The position numbers and the translations under genes were made by a program. 64,000 nucleotides of DNA, taken from Deltaproteobacteria bacterium (GTDB lineage: Bacteria > Desulfobacterota > Desulfobacteria > Desulfobacterales > SURF-15). Shown here piece by piece: positions 1 through 8,726 of the stretch (within the stretch, counting starts at the first letter, position 1; the number at the start of each line of letters is the position of its first letter). The stretch covers positions 1-64,000 of the forward strand of contig JAFDFZ010000005.1 in assembly GCA_019309565.1 (NCBI GenBank), read 5' to 3'. Under the pieces are notes generated by a model. It was not told the DNA's origin. It worked only from the letters and a program-made list of their open reading frames with translations, and made no database searches.

Positions 1-10
1 TATCTCGCAT
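1..10 (-). CDS. 5' tip of a gene running off the left edge
   Basis: Read on the minus strand, a perfect Shine-Dalgarno AAAGGAGG (positions 24 to 17) is followed after 6 nt by ATG at 10-8, giving only Met-Arg-Asp before the window ends. The ribosome site is strong, so a real minus-strand gene probably begins here, but nothing can be said about its product. It would be divergent from the flagellar-type gene at 611. Confidence 0.45.
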
Positions 11-304
11 TGGCATCCTCCTTTGAAAAAATTAGCCAATGCAATAATACAATACAGGAGCAAAATCGACCACAATATATAGATACACCCACGGAAAACT
101 GTGAAGGACCAAAATTAATAAAAAGCGCAACCACGCACTGTTTCGTTTCATAACGATTCATCTTATTAATAGGAAACTTTAAAAATTTAATCAACTGTAC
201 ACTAATCCTGCAGCCGGAAATTCTCGATCAAAGCCGGGACACGAGCCAAGTGGTGGTAAAGCTCTACAAGCTTCAAGATACAGGGTTATTTTCCAATATA
301 TTTC

Positions 305-344
305 ACTTGAACCCTTGAGCCCTTGCCCCCTTGAATCCTTGAAA
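305..344. repeat. degenerate octamer tandem repeat (about 5 x CCTTGAAC)
   Basis: Five consecutive 8-bp units can be read: ACTTGAAC, CCTTGAGC, CCTTGCCC, CCTTGAAT, CCTTGAAA. It lies in the non-coding stretch between the left-edge gene and the riboswitch. The octamer period is shared with the CATTCCAC octamers inside the repeat near 6.1 kb. Function unknown. Confidence 0.6.
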
Positions 345-410
345 ATAAAACTCTTGGACTGCTTGCTGTTTAAGTTACCGGCAAAAATACCGATTATATG
401 TATAGTTGGA

Positions 411-498
411 AAAAGGCAAACTGCCCGAAAGTGAGGGACGCAAAGCCACTGGCCTAAATCTCATGAAAAGCGATAAGGCAGCAGGGTTGCCCGAGGCG
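411..498 (+). promoter_or_regulatory. cyclic di-GMP-I (GEMM) riboswitch
   Basis: The conserved elements of the GEMM aptamer appear in order: GGCAAA (415-420), a GAAA tetraloop in CCCGAAAGTGAGGG, GGACGCAAAGCC (434-446), GGCCTAAA (451-458), and the tetraloop-receptor/closing half GGCAGCAGGGTTGCCCGA (477-494). These match the Vc2-type aptamer closely. It precedes a flagellar rod-type gene by about 110 nt, the classical kind of target. The expression platform is uncertain: CCTG (582-585) can pair with CAGG (596-599), which overlaps the Shine-Dalgarno, so translational control is plausible. Confidence 0.9.
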
Positions 499-610
499 CT
501 CATATTCCTTTCAGATATGGACTTTGCTGCTGACTCATTTCGCGATCCAAAAAGCTTTTGAAAGAATATACCCCGGGGTGGCCTGTAAAACAGCTCAGGA
601 GGAACGATCC

Positions 611-964
611 ATGATTTCATCCATTAACGGCTCTATTTCCGCGCTTAAAGCATTGGGAAAAAAGGTGGCGGTTGCTGCCGATAACGTCGCAAACCTCCAA
701 TCCAAAGGTTTCAAAAAGAAAAGGGCGGTGCTTCAGGAAGGGCAACAGAAGCAAGTTACGGTGCAAATCGAAAAGATAGACACACCCGGGCCTATTGTAA
801 CTGAGATTGAGGGAGAAAAAATAGTTGAAAAAGAGCTGTCCAATGTTGATCTGGTAGAAGAAATTCCTCAAACGATCGTCACCCAGAGACATTACGAAGC
901 TAATCTAAAGGCAGTTCAAACTCAGGACGAGGTGCTGAAAACCATTGTTGATCTGAAAGGATAA
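611..964 (+). CDS. flagellar basal-body rod C-terminal-domain protein (small FlgC-like)
   Basis: A 117-residue protein with the two halves of the flagellar rod/hook family. The N-terminal helix ends in a version of the A.NVAN signature (AADNVANLQSKGF, residues about 19-31). The C-terminal helix SNVDLVEEIPQTIVTQRHYE and following NLKAVQTQDEVL (about 75-108) is the rod C-terminal domain. It is shorter than FlgC (about 135-150), so it may be a FlgC/FlgB-like accessory or an orphan paralogue. The ATG at 611 follows AGGAGG closely. No other flagellar gene is adjacent; it appears monocistronic and under the c-di-GMP riboswitch at 411-498, which suggests motility control. Confidence 0.75.
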   Translation: MISSINGSISALKALGKKVAVAADNVANLQSKGFKKKRAVLQEGQQKQVTVQIEKIDTPGPIVTEIEGEKIVEKELSNVDLVEEIPQTIVTQRHYEANLKAVQTQDEVLKTIVDLKG

Positions 965-1289
965 AACATACCCGTAAACATATCAAACTTAAACGGCAAG
1001 CCTCAACGATTCTTGGTGAATTAAAATATCCTGTTCGTTTACACAGAGTCGGCCAAGAACAAAATCTCTTTTCCTTTGAACCTTTTCCGTTTTGTGATAA
1101 ACGGCCTGGCATGCCCCTTTTCGGCCAGCAATTCTCTATGACCATAAATGAGGATCTCGACCCTCCTAATCGCAGCTCTTGGAAACCTGCAGGCCGTTTG
1201 GGGCCATTCGCCAATGACACAAATTTCACCGGGAGCTGCCAACACCTTGAAACCTTGCTTGCAAAAGGCTGTCGACAATCCTATATACG
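965..1289. other. intergenic, nothing recognised
   Basis: About 325 bp between the flagellar-type gene and the flippase. Short open frames on both strands overlap one another and have no ribosome sites or recognisable motifs. No terminator-like hairpin was seen. Confidence 0.5.
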
Positions 1290-2840
1290 ATGTTAATGAC
1301 AGGAACAGTCAAGCAGAATAATTCGAAATCAACGCGAATCATTCGTCGCAATGCAATCTCCAATTTCGTGGGGCGATCATGGAACGCGTTGCTGTCCCTT
1401 GTCTTTATCCCGGTTTATATTAGACTCCTGGGTGCGGAATCTTACGGGCTGGTGGGATTTTCTGTAAGCCTTCAGATGATGGTCTCTTTGCTGGAAATGG
1501 GGCTTGCCACAACCGCCACAAAAGAAATTGCCCGGTTATCCGCAAAGAACCATCCCCGATGGATGAAAGACAGGGCGGATCTGATGAGAACCCTGGAAGT
1601 CATCTATTTTGCCATCGCACTTGTTGCAGGAACCCTTATCTTCATAAACGCCGAAGCCCTTGCCGTCAGATGGTTTCATCCCCGGCAGCTCTTTATAAAA
1701 GAAATCAAACGGGCCATAGTGATCATGGGGTGGCTGATTGCAGCCCGGATGCCTTTTTCGCTTTACAGCGGCGCGCTCATGGGCTTGCAGAAACATGTGC
1801 TGTTAAACGGGATTATGGTCGCCATGGTCACCTTGAAACATGCGGGAGCAGTATTTGCATTATATTTTATATCATCAGAAGTAATCGTGTTCTTTGTTTG
1901 GTGTTTGATCATCGAGGTATTGCAAACAGCCGTTACCGGATATCTTTTTTGGAAAAAACTTGTCATATCTTCATACAGAGCTGGCTTTAAGATAGAGCAG
2001 GTTAAAAAAATCTGGCGGTTTGCATCGGCCGTAAGCCTTATCGGGGCCACTAATGTGGCACTTTCCCAGGCCGATAAGCTTTTTGTGAGCAAGGTGTTTT
2101 CGCTTGAAACATTCGGATATTACAGTGCCGTTTCAACTCTGGCAGGAGCGCTTTATTTTCTGACATATCCGGTTATTACAGCCCTGTTTCCTCGGTACGC
2201 ACAACTTTTCAGCCAGAATGCAAAAAAAGAGCTGCTTGAGCTTTATCGAAAATCAGGCAAGGTGCTTTCCGCCCTTTTGCTTCCCTGCGGCATCATATTT
2301 CTGACATTCTCTGAAGAGATTCTATCCATCTGGCTTCCGGAAGCAAAACAGGTAAAGGTGCTTTCCGGTGTGTTCAGGATTATTGTGATTTCGGTGATCC
2401 TCAACTCACTTTTCAACCTGCCCATGAACCTGCAACTGGCCTCTGGCTGGACAAGCCTTATCATTTATTCAAATTTAATGTGGCTGCTTATTCTTCCATT
2501 GGCCATGTGGCAGCTTTCCGTATCGATGGGTGTGCTTGGGGTTCCCATTGCCTGGATGCTCTACAACCTGTTCTGTTTTACTGCAGTTGCTTATTTGGCG
2601 CACAGAAGGCTGCTTTATCAGATGCGGATTCGCAACTTCGTTTTTGATATAGCCACCCCCCTTGCAGCAGCGGGCACTGTGGCTGTACTGGCCTATATGC
2701 TGTTTCCTTATCCAAAGGGGATTATTGAAAAGTGCATTATGCTTGGTACGGTTTTTCTTTTAGCCGAGACAGCAAGCATCTTAACTATTCGGGAATTCAG
2801 ATTTACAATATTACAATACGTAAAAAAATTATACAAATGA
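1290..2840 (+). CDS. polysaccharide flippase (Wzx/MATE-like, oligosaccharide flippase family)
   Basis: A 516-residue, very hydrophobic protein with about 12-14 predicted membrane helices. The N-terminus (NAISNFVGRSWNALLSLVFI, about residues 22-41, then PVYIRLLGAESYGLVGF) is typical of polysaccharide-biosynthesis flippases, which move lipid-linked saccharide units across the inner membrane. A glycosyltransferase and an associated protein follow on the same strand, so it belongs to a small surface-polysaccharide cluster. ATG at 1290 or 1296 are both possible; neither has a clear Shine-Dalgarno. The family is secure, the saccharide is unknown. Confidence 0.85.
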   Translation: MLMTGTVKQNNSKSTRIIRRNAISNFVGRSWNALLSLVFIPVYIRLLGAESYGLVGFSVSLQMMVSLLEMGLATTATKEIARLSAKNHPRWMKDRADLMRTLEVIYFAIALVAGTLIFINAEALAVRWFHPRQLFIKEIKRAIVIMGWLIAARMPFSLYSGALMGLQKHVLLNGIMVAMVTLKHAGAVFALYFISSEVIVFFVWCLIIEVLQTAVTGYLFWKKLVISSYRAGFKIEQVKKIWRFASAVSLIGATNVALSQADKLFVSKVFSLETFGYYSAVSTLAGALYFLTYPVITALFPRYAQLFSQNAKKELLELYRKSGKVLSALLLPCGIIFLTFSEEILSIWLPEAKQVKVLSGVFRIIVISVILNSLFNLPMNLQLASGWTSLIIYSNLMWLLILPLAMWQLSVSMGVLGVPIAWMLYNLFCFTAVAYLAHRRLLYQMRIRNFVFDIATPLAAAGTVAVLAYMLFPYPKGIIEKCIMLGTVFLLAETASILTIREFRFTILQYVKKLYK

Positions 2841-2886
2841 ACCCAAGGGTTCATACTGACAAAGGAGATCCAATCGGTATTAAACA

Positions 2887-3711
2887 ATGCAATGGATGCA
2901 GGAGACAACAGAGGCGGAAATCTTGAAAACCGTCTGTGTTTTTGTGTCAAGCAGCGACAACACGAGGGATATTTTTCTTCAGGTCTCGCGCAGCTTTGAA
3001 AAAAACTGGCCGGATTGTCCTTTTCTAAGGTATGTGGGGCTCAACAGTTCATTGCAAGACTTACCGGCCGGATTTCGATCCGTCCTCAGCCCGGAAAGCC
3101 GATGGCCGAAAGAGCTATACGGGCAAATCTGCCGGCTACCTCAACAGATACGCTATATTCTTCTTTTTCTTGACGACTTTCTTATTCTCTCCAGGGTCGA
3201 CACCCAGAGCCTCGTTTCTCTGGTGGAGCGGGCGATCCAGAACCGGCTCGCTTATTTGAGGCTAATCCCCCAGTCCCGTGCCATACTTTCTCAGCTGGGA
3301 AAAAAGATATATTATCTTTATCGCCCGGAAACAATTGAAGCGATAGGAAAACACGCACCTTACTGCTCTTCCCTTCAGGTGGCGCTGTGGGAAAGAAACC
3401 ATCTGAGTCTTATGCTCAAAGCAGCCCAAAACATTTGGGATTTTGAAAATACATACCTTCCTGGTATAAAACACTACGCAGTTATAGAACATCGCCCGAT
3501 TAACTACGTTCATGTGGTTGAAAAGGGATGCTGGCAACACAATGCGGCATCGCTTTTCAAAACCGCAGGTTTATCCTTTGATCCTTCTGGAAGAAAGGTT
3601 CGGTCCATGAAAGACCGTATCGTTTTTTGGATCAACAAAGTGAAGTTCGCCGTTATCGGCTATACGGTTTTCAGGTTGAAACGACGGGCTCAAAAAAAAG
3701 TATCAATTTAG
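2887..3711 (+). CDS. conserved-looking unknown protein in the polysaccharide cluster
   Basis: A 274-residue soluble protein that I cannot assign. A hydrophobic strand ending in two aspartates (RYILLFLDDFLILSRVD, about residues 93-109) resembles the acidic metal/nucleotide site of GT-A folds, and the gene sits between a flippase and a GT2 enzyme, so a glycosyltransferase-like role is a guess. The ATG at 2887 lies about 16 nt after AAAGGAGAT (2861-2869), rather far; a downstream TTG near KTVCVFVSSS is an alternative start. It ends 12 nt before the GT2 gene, suggesting one transcript. Confidence 0.65.
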   Translation: MQWMQETTEAEILKTVCVFVSSSDNTRDIFLQVSRSFEKNWPDCPFLRYVGLNSSLQDLPAGFRSVLSPESRWPKELYGQICRLPQQIRYILLFLDDFLILSRVDTQSLVSLVERAIQNRLAYLRLIPQSRAILSQLGKKIYYLYRPETIEAIGKHAPYCSSLQVALWERNHLSLMLKAAQNIWDFENTYLPGIKHYAVIEHRPINYVHVVEKGCWQHNAASLFKTAGLSFDPSGRKVRSMKDRIVFWINKVKFAVIGYTVFRLKRRAQKKVSI

Positions 3712-3723
3712 CTGGTTGAAAAA

Positions 3724-4635
3724 ATGTCCCGCAACCGGATGACACGCAGACCGATGTTTACCGTATTTACACCCACCTACAACAGAAAGCACACGCTTCA
3801 CCGAGTATATGAGAGCCTTGTCCGTCAGACATGCACCGATTTCGAGTGGCTTGTGGTGGACGATGGTTCGATAGACGGCACGCGGCAGTTGGTGGATTTT
3901 TGGAAACACCAGGCACCTTTTCCCATCCGATACTACTATCAACAAAATGGCGGCAAACACCGCGCCTTTAACAAAGCCGTCCTTAAAGCCAAAGGATATC
4001 TATTCTTATGTCTTGATTCCGATGATGCCTGCCTGCCACAGACGCTTGAAAAGTTCAAGACTCACTGGAAGGCCATTTCAGAAGAAAAAAGAGAGGAATT
4101 CTCCGGGATAATAGTACACTGTTTGGATAGTTGCGGTAAGCTTATCGGCAATCGGTTCCCCCGGGATTGTATGGACCTGCGCCCAGCTGAGATGAATGCC
4201 AAATTCCATATTCGCGGAGAAAAATGGGGTCTTTACCGAACCGATGTGCTGCGACGCTATCCTTATCCTGAGTTTGAAGGGGAAAGGTTTATCCCCGAAG
4301 GCGTTGTGTGGAACCGAATCGGTAACGATTATCAGATTCGATATGTGAACGAGGCATTGCGCATATATTACAAATCCTCACGGGGGCTTGATGCCAGGTC
4401 CAGAAAGATACGGATTCAAAATCCGAGGGGAGCGCGGCTGTATTACAGGGAAGCCCTGATGCAGCCTTATAGGTGGCTGCCCCGAATGAAACACAGACTG
4501 AATTTTATTGCATTCTCTCTTCACACCCGCATTCCTCCGGCCAGGCTGTGTGAGGAATCCGACTCCTATTTTACGACAATGCTTTTTCTTCCCCTTGGTT
4601 ACCTGGTTTACGTCCTGGACAAGAAGATCAGTTAA
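3724..4635 (+). CDS. glycosyltransferase family 2
   Basis: A 303-residue GT-A-fold enzyme. The nucleotide-sugar site is visible in order: TVFTPTYNRKHTLHRVYESL (about 14-33), LVVDDGSIDGT (about 45-55), and the metal-binding DSDD (about 100). These are the classical GT2 signatures. It should add a sugar to a lipid-linked saccharide at the inner membrane, fitting the flippase upstream. Its stop TAA (4633-4635) interlocks with the stop of the convergent M48 gene. Donor and acceptor sugars cannot be inferred. Confidence 0.88.
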   Translation: MSRNRMTRRPMFTVFTPTYNRKHTLHRVYESLVRQTCTDFEWLVVDDGSIDGTRQLVDFWKHQAPFPIRYYYQQNGGKHRAFNKAVLKAKGYLFLCLDSDDACLPQTLEKFKTHWKAISEEKREEFSGIIVHCLDSCGKLIGNRFPRDCMDLRPAEMNAKFHIRGEKWGLYRTDVLRRYPYPEFEGERFIPEGVVWNRIGNDYQIRYVNEALRIYYKSSRGLDARSRKIRIQNPRGARLYYREALMQPYRWLPRMKHRLNFIAFSLHTRIPPARLCEESDSYFTTMLFLPLGYLVYVLDKKIS

Positions 4636-5894
4636 GCAAGCTGTCGTGTGCCAGTGGCATTTTGAAGGTCTTCTATGGCCTGAATGCGTTTGAGAATCGG
4701 CGGGTGAGAATAATTCAGCAATACATAAAAAGGATGAGGGGTTAAATTTGATAGATTATGAATGGACAGTTTCTTTAGGGCATCAATCATGGCCGAAGGA
4801 TTGCCGGTCGTCTCAACCGCAAATCGATCGGCGGTGTACTCGTTTTTTCGGGACAACATCCGCGTAAACAATCCAATGAAAAATTCAAGCGGCGTATACA
4901 GCATGCCAAAAAAAATGAGCCCCGCATAAACCGATTGATTATCCATGTAAAAGGCGTCAAACAATCCCTGATATGAAATGAAAAATGACAACAAGAAAAA
5001 CATAACCCCCACCTGGGCAATCCCCATGAGGGTTGCCAGCAACACATGCTTTTTTTTGTAATGCCCCATCTCATGGGCCAAAACCGCCACCAGCTCTGCT
5101 ATGGCATGTTTTCCGATTAGGGTATCAAACAAAACGATCCTTTTATGCCGGCCGAAACCGGTAAAAAAAGCGTTTGATTTACCGGAACGTTTGGAGCCGT
5201 CCATGACAAAAACATTTTCCAATGAAAATTGGATGGATCGCGCATAGGACAGAATAGCTGCTTTCAGCTCTCCTTCTTCAAGCGGGGTAAATTTATTAAA
5301 CAGAGGCATAATCCAGGTGGGAGCGATGAATTGAATACCCAGAATAAATAAGGAAACCGCAATCCAGCAATACCACCATGCGTTTGAACCGGCATATTGA
5401 AAAAATGCCAGCACTCCTGCTAAAAGCGGCCCCCCCAGCAACACGGAAAGGCAAAACACCTTGAGCAGATCCAGCAGAAAGGTCTGAGGCGTCATCTTGT
5501 TGAACCCGAAACGTTCCTCGATGACAAAGGTATCGTAAATACGAAAAGGAATCGATAGAATCGCCCTGAGCAGCATCAAAGCGCCGGTATAAACAAGCCC
5601 TGTTAGAATCGGTCCCAGCCCTAAAGAGCGCACCCAGTGATCAAGAGCCGGAAACCCTTTCAAAAACCAGAAACCAAGCAGTACTATCAAATTGAACGAA
5701 CCGGTAACCCAGCCGAATCTGGTATTTACCAGCAGGTACTGTTGAGATTTCCTGTACTGATCAGGATCGTATAATCCGCGGAAGGCCCCTGGCAGATCTG
5801 TTTTCAGGCTTCTAAGGTTAAGGTAATCAGCTGCAAGATGTAAAATATAATCGGCAAAAACCGTTATGAGAATTATAATGGCAACGGCGTTCAT
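4632..5894 (-). CDS. M48 family membrane metalloprotease (Ste24/CAAX protease-like)
   Basis: A 420-residue integral membrane protein. The zinc site HEMGH lies at about residue 272-276 in AVLAHEMGHYKKKH, and the third ligand is probably in the later EYTADRFA (about 350). Several hydrophobic helices precede the catalytic part (starting MNAVAIIILITVFADYILH), as in Ste24/CAAX-protease-1 homologues. Expected role: inner-membrane proteolysis or quality control. It is convergent with the GT2 gene, and the TTAA at 4632-4635 supplies a stop on both strands. Repeat copy A lies just upstream of its start. Confidence 0.88.
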   Translation of the reverse strand: MNAVAIIILITVFADYILHLAADYLNLRSLKTDLPGAFRGLYDPDQYRKSQQYLLVNTRFGWVTGSFNLIVLLGFWFLKGFPALDHWVRSLGLGPILTGLVYTGALMLLRAILSIPFRIYDTFVIEERFGFNKMTPQTFLLDLLKVFCLSVLLGGPLLAGVLAFFQYAGSNAWWYCWIAVSLFILGIQFIAPTWIMPLFNKFTPLEEGELKAAILSYARSIQFSLENVFVMDGSKRSGKSNAFFTGFGRHKRIVLFDTLIGKHAIAELVAVLAHEMGHYKKKHVLLATLMGIAQVGVMFFLLSFFISYQGLFDAFYMDNQSVYAGLIFFGMLYTPLEFFIGLFTRMLSRKNEYTADRFAVETTGNPSAMIDALKKLSIHNLSNLTPHPFYVLLNYSHPPILKRIQAIEDLQNATGTRQLA

Positions 5895-5969
5895 CCGTTA
5901 ATTCCAGCGCAAGTGGGTATAAATTTAAGGTTCTGTGTGCCTGCCTGTGCATGGCCGCACGCAGACAGG

Positions 5970-6120
5970 GAATGTTGGAACTATGGCCCCAGTGAAATAT
6001 TGTGAAAAAAGATTTCACGGGATAAAAATATTGGATAACAAAAGTTGAAGAGAATAATTTTAAATAGACAGAATTCCTTCAAACCCATCGTTCCACCATT
6101 CCATCACTCCACCATTCCAA
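5970..6120 (-). repeat. dispersed intergenic repeat, copy A (inverted relative to copy B)
   Basis: Read on the minus strand, this segment aligns along its whole length with 57692-57834 on the plus strand. A 44-bp core (5975-6018 here, 57786-57829 there) is identical. One end carries degenerate octamers (CGTTCCAC, CATTCCAT, CACTCCAC, CATTCCAA at 6089-6120); the other copy has one octamer fewer. The core contains GTGAAAT and ATTTCAC arms that could form a hairpin. No gene is encoded. Confidence 0.8.
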
Positions 6121-6173
6121 TTGGGGCGAAGCTCTTAACTTGATACCGTTAATCAATAGTCCATGGAAATCCC

Positions 6174-6977
6174 TTAAAGATGTATGATGTCACTGCACCG
6201 ATCCTGCTGTGCAATGATCATACGAGTGTTGTTCCTGCTCAGAGCCGATTTTACAGTTTCCATGGCCATCTGCGGGGTGTTGTTGATTTCGCTTAAATGC
6301 GCCAATATGACGTGTGTTAACCGATCGTGGCTGACTTCTTCAAGAAGGCTTCTTAAGTCCGCATTGGAAAGGTGTCCGGTGCGACCCTTGATCCGCTGCT
6401 TTATGAACCATGGATAAGGACCTTCCATCAGCATCGTTGCATCATGATTTGCTTCAACAATAAGCAATGCGCAATCTTTGAGATGATATTTCACCATGGA
6501 CGTTGCAATTCCCAGGTCCGTTGCAATGCCGATTTTTACCCCGTTTTGCTTGATCGTAAATCCTGCGGGATCTTCGGCATCGTGGGATATGGAAAAGGGA
6601 TGGATGGTCAGTGTTTTAAGCAAAAAGCTCTCACCGCTGTTAAAGAAAATCGGATCCTTAATCCGTCCGATCTGAGAGCCGATGGCATTTCCGGCTTTTT
6701 GAGACATGTATACCGGCAATGCAAATTTTCTGGAAAGCACCCCGACTCCCTGGATATGATCTGAGTGCTCATGGGTAACAAGAACTGCATCAAGGTTCTC
6801 TGCGCTAAGACCTTTTAATTTCATTCGCCGTACAATCTCGTTACCCGACAGACCGGCATCTATTAAGATAGCGGTCTGTCCGTCTGAAACATAGATTGCA
6901 TTACCTTTGCTTCCGCTTGCCAGCACACAGACAGCCAGCCGGAATCGTCGATTGCCTGCAGCGGGGGTCATGCCCAT
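6174..6977 (-). CDS. MBL-fold metallo-hydrolase (YycJ/WalJ-like)
   Basis: A 267-residue metallo-beta-lactamase-fold protein. It starts with the typical strand VCVLASGSKGNAIYVSDG (about 15-32), then ILIDAGLSG and the metal-binding THEHSDH (about 68-74). A later HDAEDPAGF (about 133) and VILAHLSE (about 223) supply further ligands. This arrangement matches the YycJ/WalJ group, probable nucleases or phosphodiesterases linked to genome or cell-wall maintenance; the substrate is unproven. It is the last gene of the rimP-to-dut operon and lies 12 nt after dut. Confidence 0.85.
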   Translation of the reverse strand: MGMTPAAGNRRFRLAVCVLASGSKGNAIYVSDGQTAILIDAGLSGNEIVRRMKLKGLSAENLDAVLVTHEHSDHIQGVGVLSRKFALPVYMSQKAGNAIGSQIGRIKDPIFFNSGESFLLKTLTIHPFSISHDAEDPAGFTIKQNGVKIGIATDLGIATSMVKYHLKDCALLIVEANHDATMLMEGPYPWFIKQRIKGRTGHLSNADLRSLLEEVSHDRLTHVILAHLSEINNTPQMAMETVKSALSRNNTRMIIAQQDRCSDIIHL

Positions 6978-6989
6978 TGCCCTTGCCTT

Positions 6990-7451
6990 TCATACGCCTG
7001 TATGTCCGAAACCACCGTGTCCACGCCCGGTCTCATCCAGCCTGTCGACAATATCGATCCCCGCCCTATAAATTCGATTGATAATCATCTGGGCTATCCG
7101 ATCCCCTCTTCTTACCGTATAGGGTTGTTTGCCGAAATTGACAAGGGCGATCATCACCTCGCCCCGATAATCAGCATCGATGGTACCCGGCGAATTAACA
7201 AGCCCGATACCATGCTTTACGGCCAATCCGCTACGAGGCCGAATCTGCGCCTCGAACCCCTCCGGCAGTGCCATGGCAAATCCTGTGGGGATAAGACAAA
7301 TGGACCCGGGTTCCAGAGTAACCTCTTTTCCACAAGCCGCAAAAATGTCCATACCCGCTGCTTGCGGTGTCATGTAACGGGGAAGAGGAATGTCCTCATC
7401 AGTGTTTGGCCTTAATCGAAAAAATTTGATGATCGGTGTGTCGCTTGCCAT
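6990..7451 (-). CDS. dut: dUTP diphosphatase
   Basis: A 153-residue trimeric-type dUTPase that hydrolyses dUTP to dUMP and diphosphate, limiting uracil in DNA and feeding dTMP synthesis. All five motifs are present in order: AAGMDIFAA (about 30), RPRSGLA (about 71-77), the uracil-binding loop [11 protein letters not shown] (about 88-98), GDRIAQMI (about 115-122) and the C-terminal [11 protein letters not shown] (about 141-151; GFGSTG is more usual). Length is normal. Its ATG directly abuts the stop of the upstream M16 peptidase gene, so the two are co-transcribed. Confidence 0.95.
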   Translation of the reverse strand: MASDTPIIKFFRLRPNTDEDIPLPRYMTPQAAGMDIFAACGKEVTLEPGSICLIPTGFAMALPEGFEAQIRPRSGLAVKHGIGLVNSPGTIDADYRGEVMIALVNFGKQPYTVRRGDRIAQMIINRIYRAGIDIVDRLDETGRGHGGFGHTGV

Positions 7452-8726
7452 TCAAACGTTTAAAATGCTTTCGTATGCTCCTTTATCCTTTGCAGGACCC
7501 AGCATGGTCAACACGAGATGGTTGTTTTGAAACAGCGTTTGCGCCAACTCAAGAATATTTTCCTGAGTCACAGATTCAATGTGGCCCAGGACCTCATGCA
7601 GCGGCACGTACCTGCCGAAGTGAATTTCATTTTGAGCCAGCCGTACCATCTGATTATCCACGCTCTCTGAAGCCATTAGAAGGTTTCCTTTTAGAAATTC
7701 TTTGGCGCCTCTCAGTTCGGATGGATCTACAGGGGTGGTTTTAAGTTTTCGCAACTCACTTACGATGACCTCGATGCTCTCTTTTGCCTTTTTGGGTGCA
7801 ACCCCGGCATAGATGCCGAACATGCCCGTATCGATAAGAGAGTTGATATAGGAGTACACCGCATAGGCAAGCCCCCTTTTTTCTCGAATCTCCTGAAACA
7901 GTCGAGAACTCATGTTGCCGCCGATAATGGTATTCATGACGGAAAACGTGTAGCGGCGAGGATCGGTGATTGAAAGCCCCTGAGTTCCCAGGCAAATATG
8001 GAGCTGTTCCAGATCACGATAGTGCAGGCAAACCCTGAAGCTACACCGGGGAGCCTCCCGCTCTGATAGGCCATCCCGGGGTTGAACCGATTGAAACGCA
8101 TCGCCGATAAGATCTACAAGGTGATCGTGATCGAGGTTGCCTGCTGCTGATATCACTATTCGATCCGGCAGATAGTATCGCAAAAAAAAATCCTTTATTC
8201 TTTCGGCACTAAACCCGATCACGTTTTCCCGGGTACCTAAGATGGATCGACCCAGAGGGTGGTCACCCCAGAATCCTTTTCCAGCCAAAATATGGATATA
8301 ATCATCCGGGCTGTCCTCCACCATGCCGATCTCCTGAAGAATCACCGGACGCTCTGTCTGGACATCTCTTTCGTGAAACTGAGAGTTCAAGAAGATATCG
8401 GACATGATATCCGTCATGATCGCCAGATGCGAGTCCAATACCCGCGCATGATAACAGGTATGCTCCATGGATGTGTATGCATTGGTCTGGCCGCCGATGG
8501 CATCGAACTCTTTGGCGATCTGGAAACCGGTGCGTTTCTTGGTGCCTTTGAAAATCATGTGTTCGATAAAATGAGACAACCCGCTTTCTTCGGGGGACTC
8601 ATCCCTGGCGCCGACGCTGACCCAAACACCCATAGAAACGGATCGTACATGTGGCATCTTCTTTGTCAAAATGCGAACACCGTTGGCGAGAGTGGTTTTT
8701 CTGACAGTATTCTCGGTTTCCATCAT
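7452..8726 (-). CDS. M16 family zinc peptidase (mitochondrial-processing-peptidase-like)
   Basis: A 424-residue pitrilysin-family protease. The inverted zinc motif HXXEH is in [17 protein letters not shown] (about 49-65), with the distal glutamates in the following helix region. The C-terminal half carries the family's repeat domain ([17 protein letters not shown]). It is expected to degrade short unfolded peptides in the cytoplasm. Its ATG overlaps the pnp stop by 4 nt (ATGA), implying translational coupling. The order pnp, M16 peptidase, dut occurs in many bacteria. Confidence 0.9.
   Translation of the reverse strand: MMETENTVRKTTLANGVRILTKKMPHVRSVSMGVWVSVGARDESPEESGLSHFIEHMIFKGTKKRTGFQIAKEFDAIGGQTNAYTSMEHTCYHARVLDSHLAIMTDIMSDIFLNSQFHERDVQTERPVILQEIGMVEDSPDDYIHILAGKGFWGDHPLGRSILGTRENVIGFSAERIKDFFLRYYLPDRIVISAAGNLDHDHLVDLIGDAFQSVQPRDGLSEREAPRCSFRVCLHYRDLEQLHICLGTQGLSITDPRRYTFSVMNTIIGGNMSSRLFQEIREKRGLAYAVYSYINSLIDTGMFGIYAGVAPKKAKESIEVIVSELRKLKTTPVDPSELRGAKEFLKGNLLMASESVDNQMVRLAQNEIHFGRYVPLHEVLGHIESVTQENILELAQTLFQNNHLVLTMLGPAKDKGAYESILNV

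Noticed and set aside
5827-6018. Short frame across repeat copy A whose translation resembles one across copy B (57747-57953)
   Set aside because: The similarity of FTIFHWGHSSNIP comes from the DNA repeat itself; the frames differ outside the core, so it is not a protein family.
5989-6018. TTGTGA-like and TTTCAC-like arms in the repeat, considered as a Rex-type redox operator
   Set aside because: The spacing and second half do not fit the Rex consensus, and the sites are not in promoters of sulfate-reduction genes.
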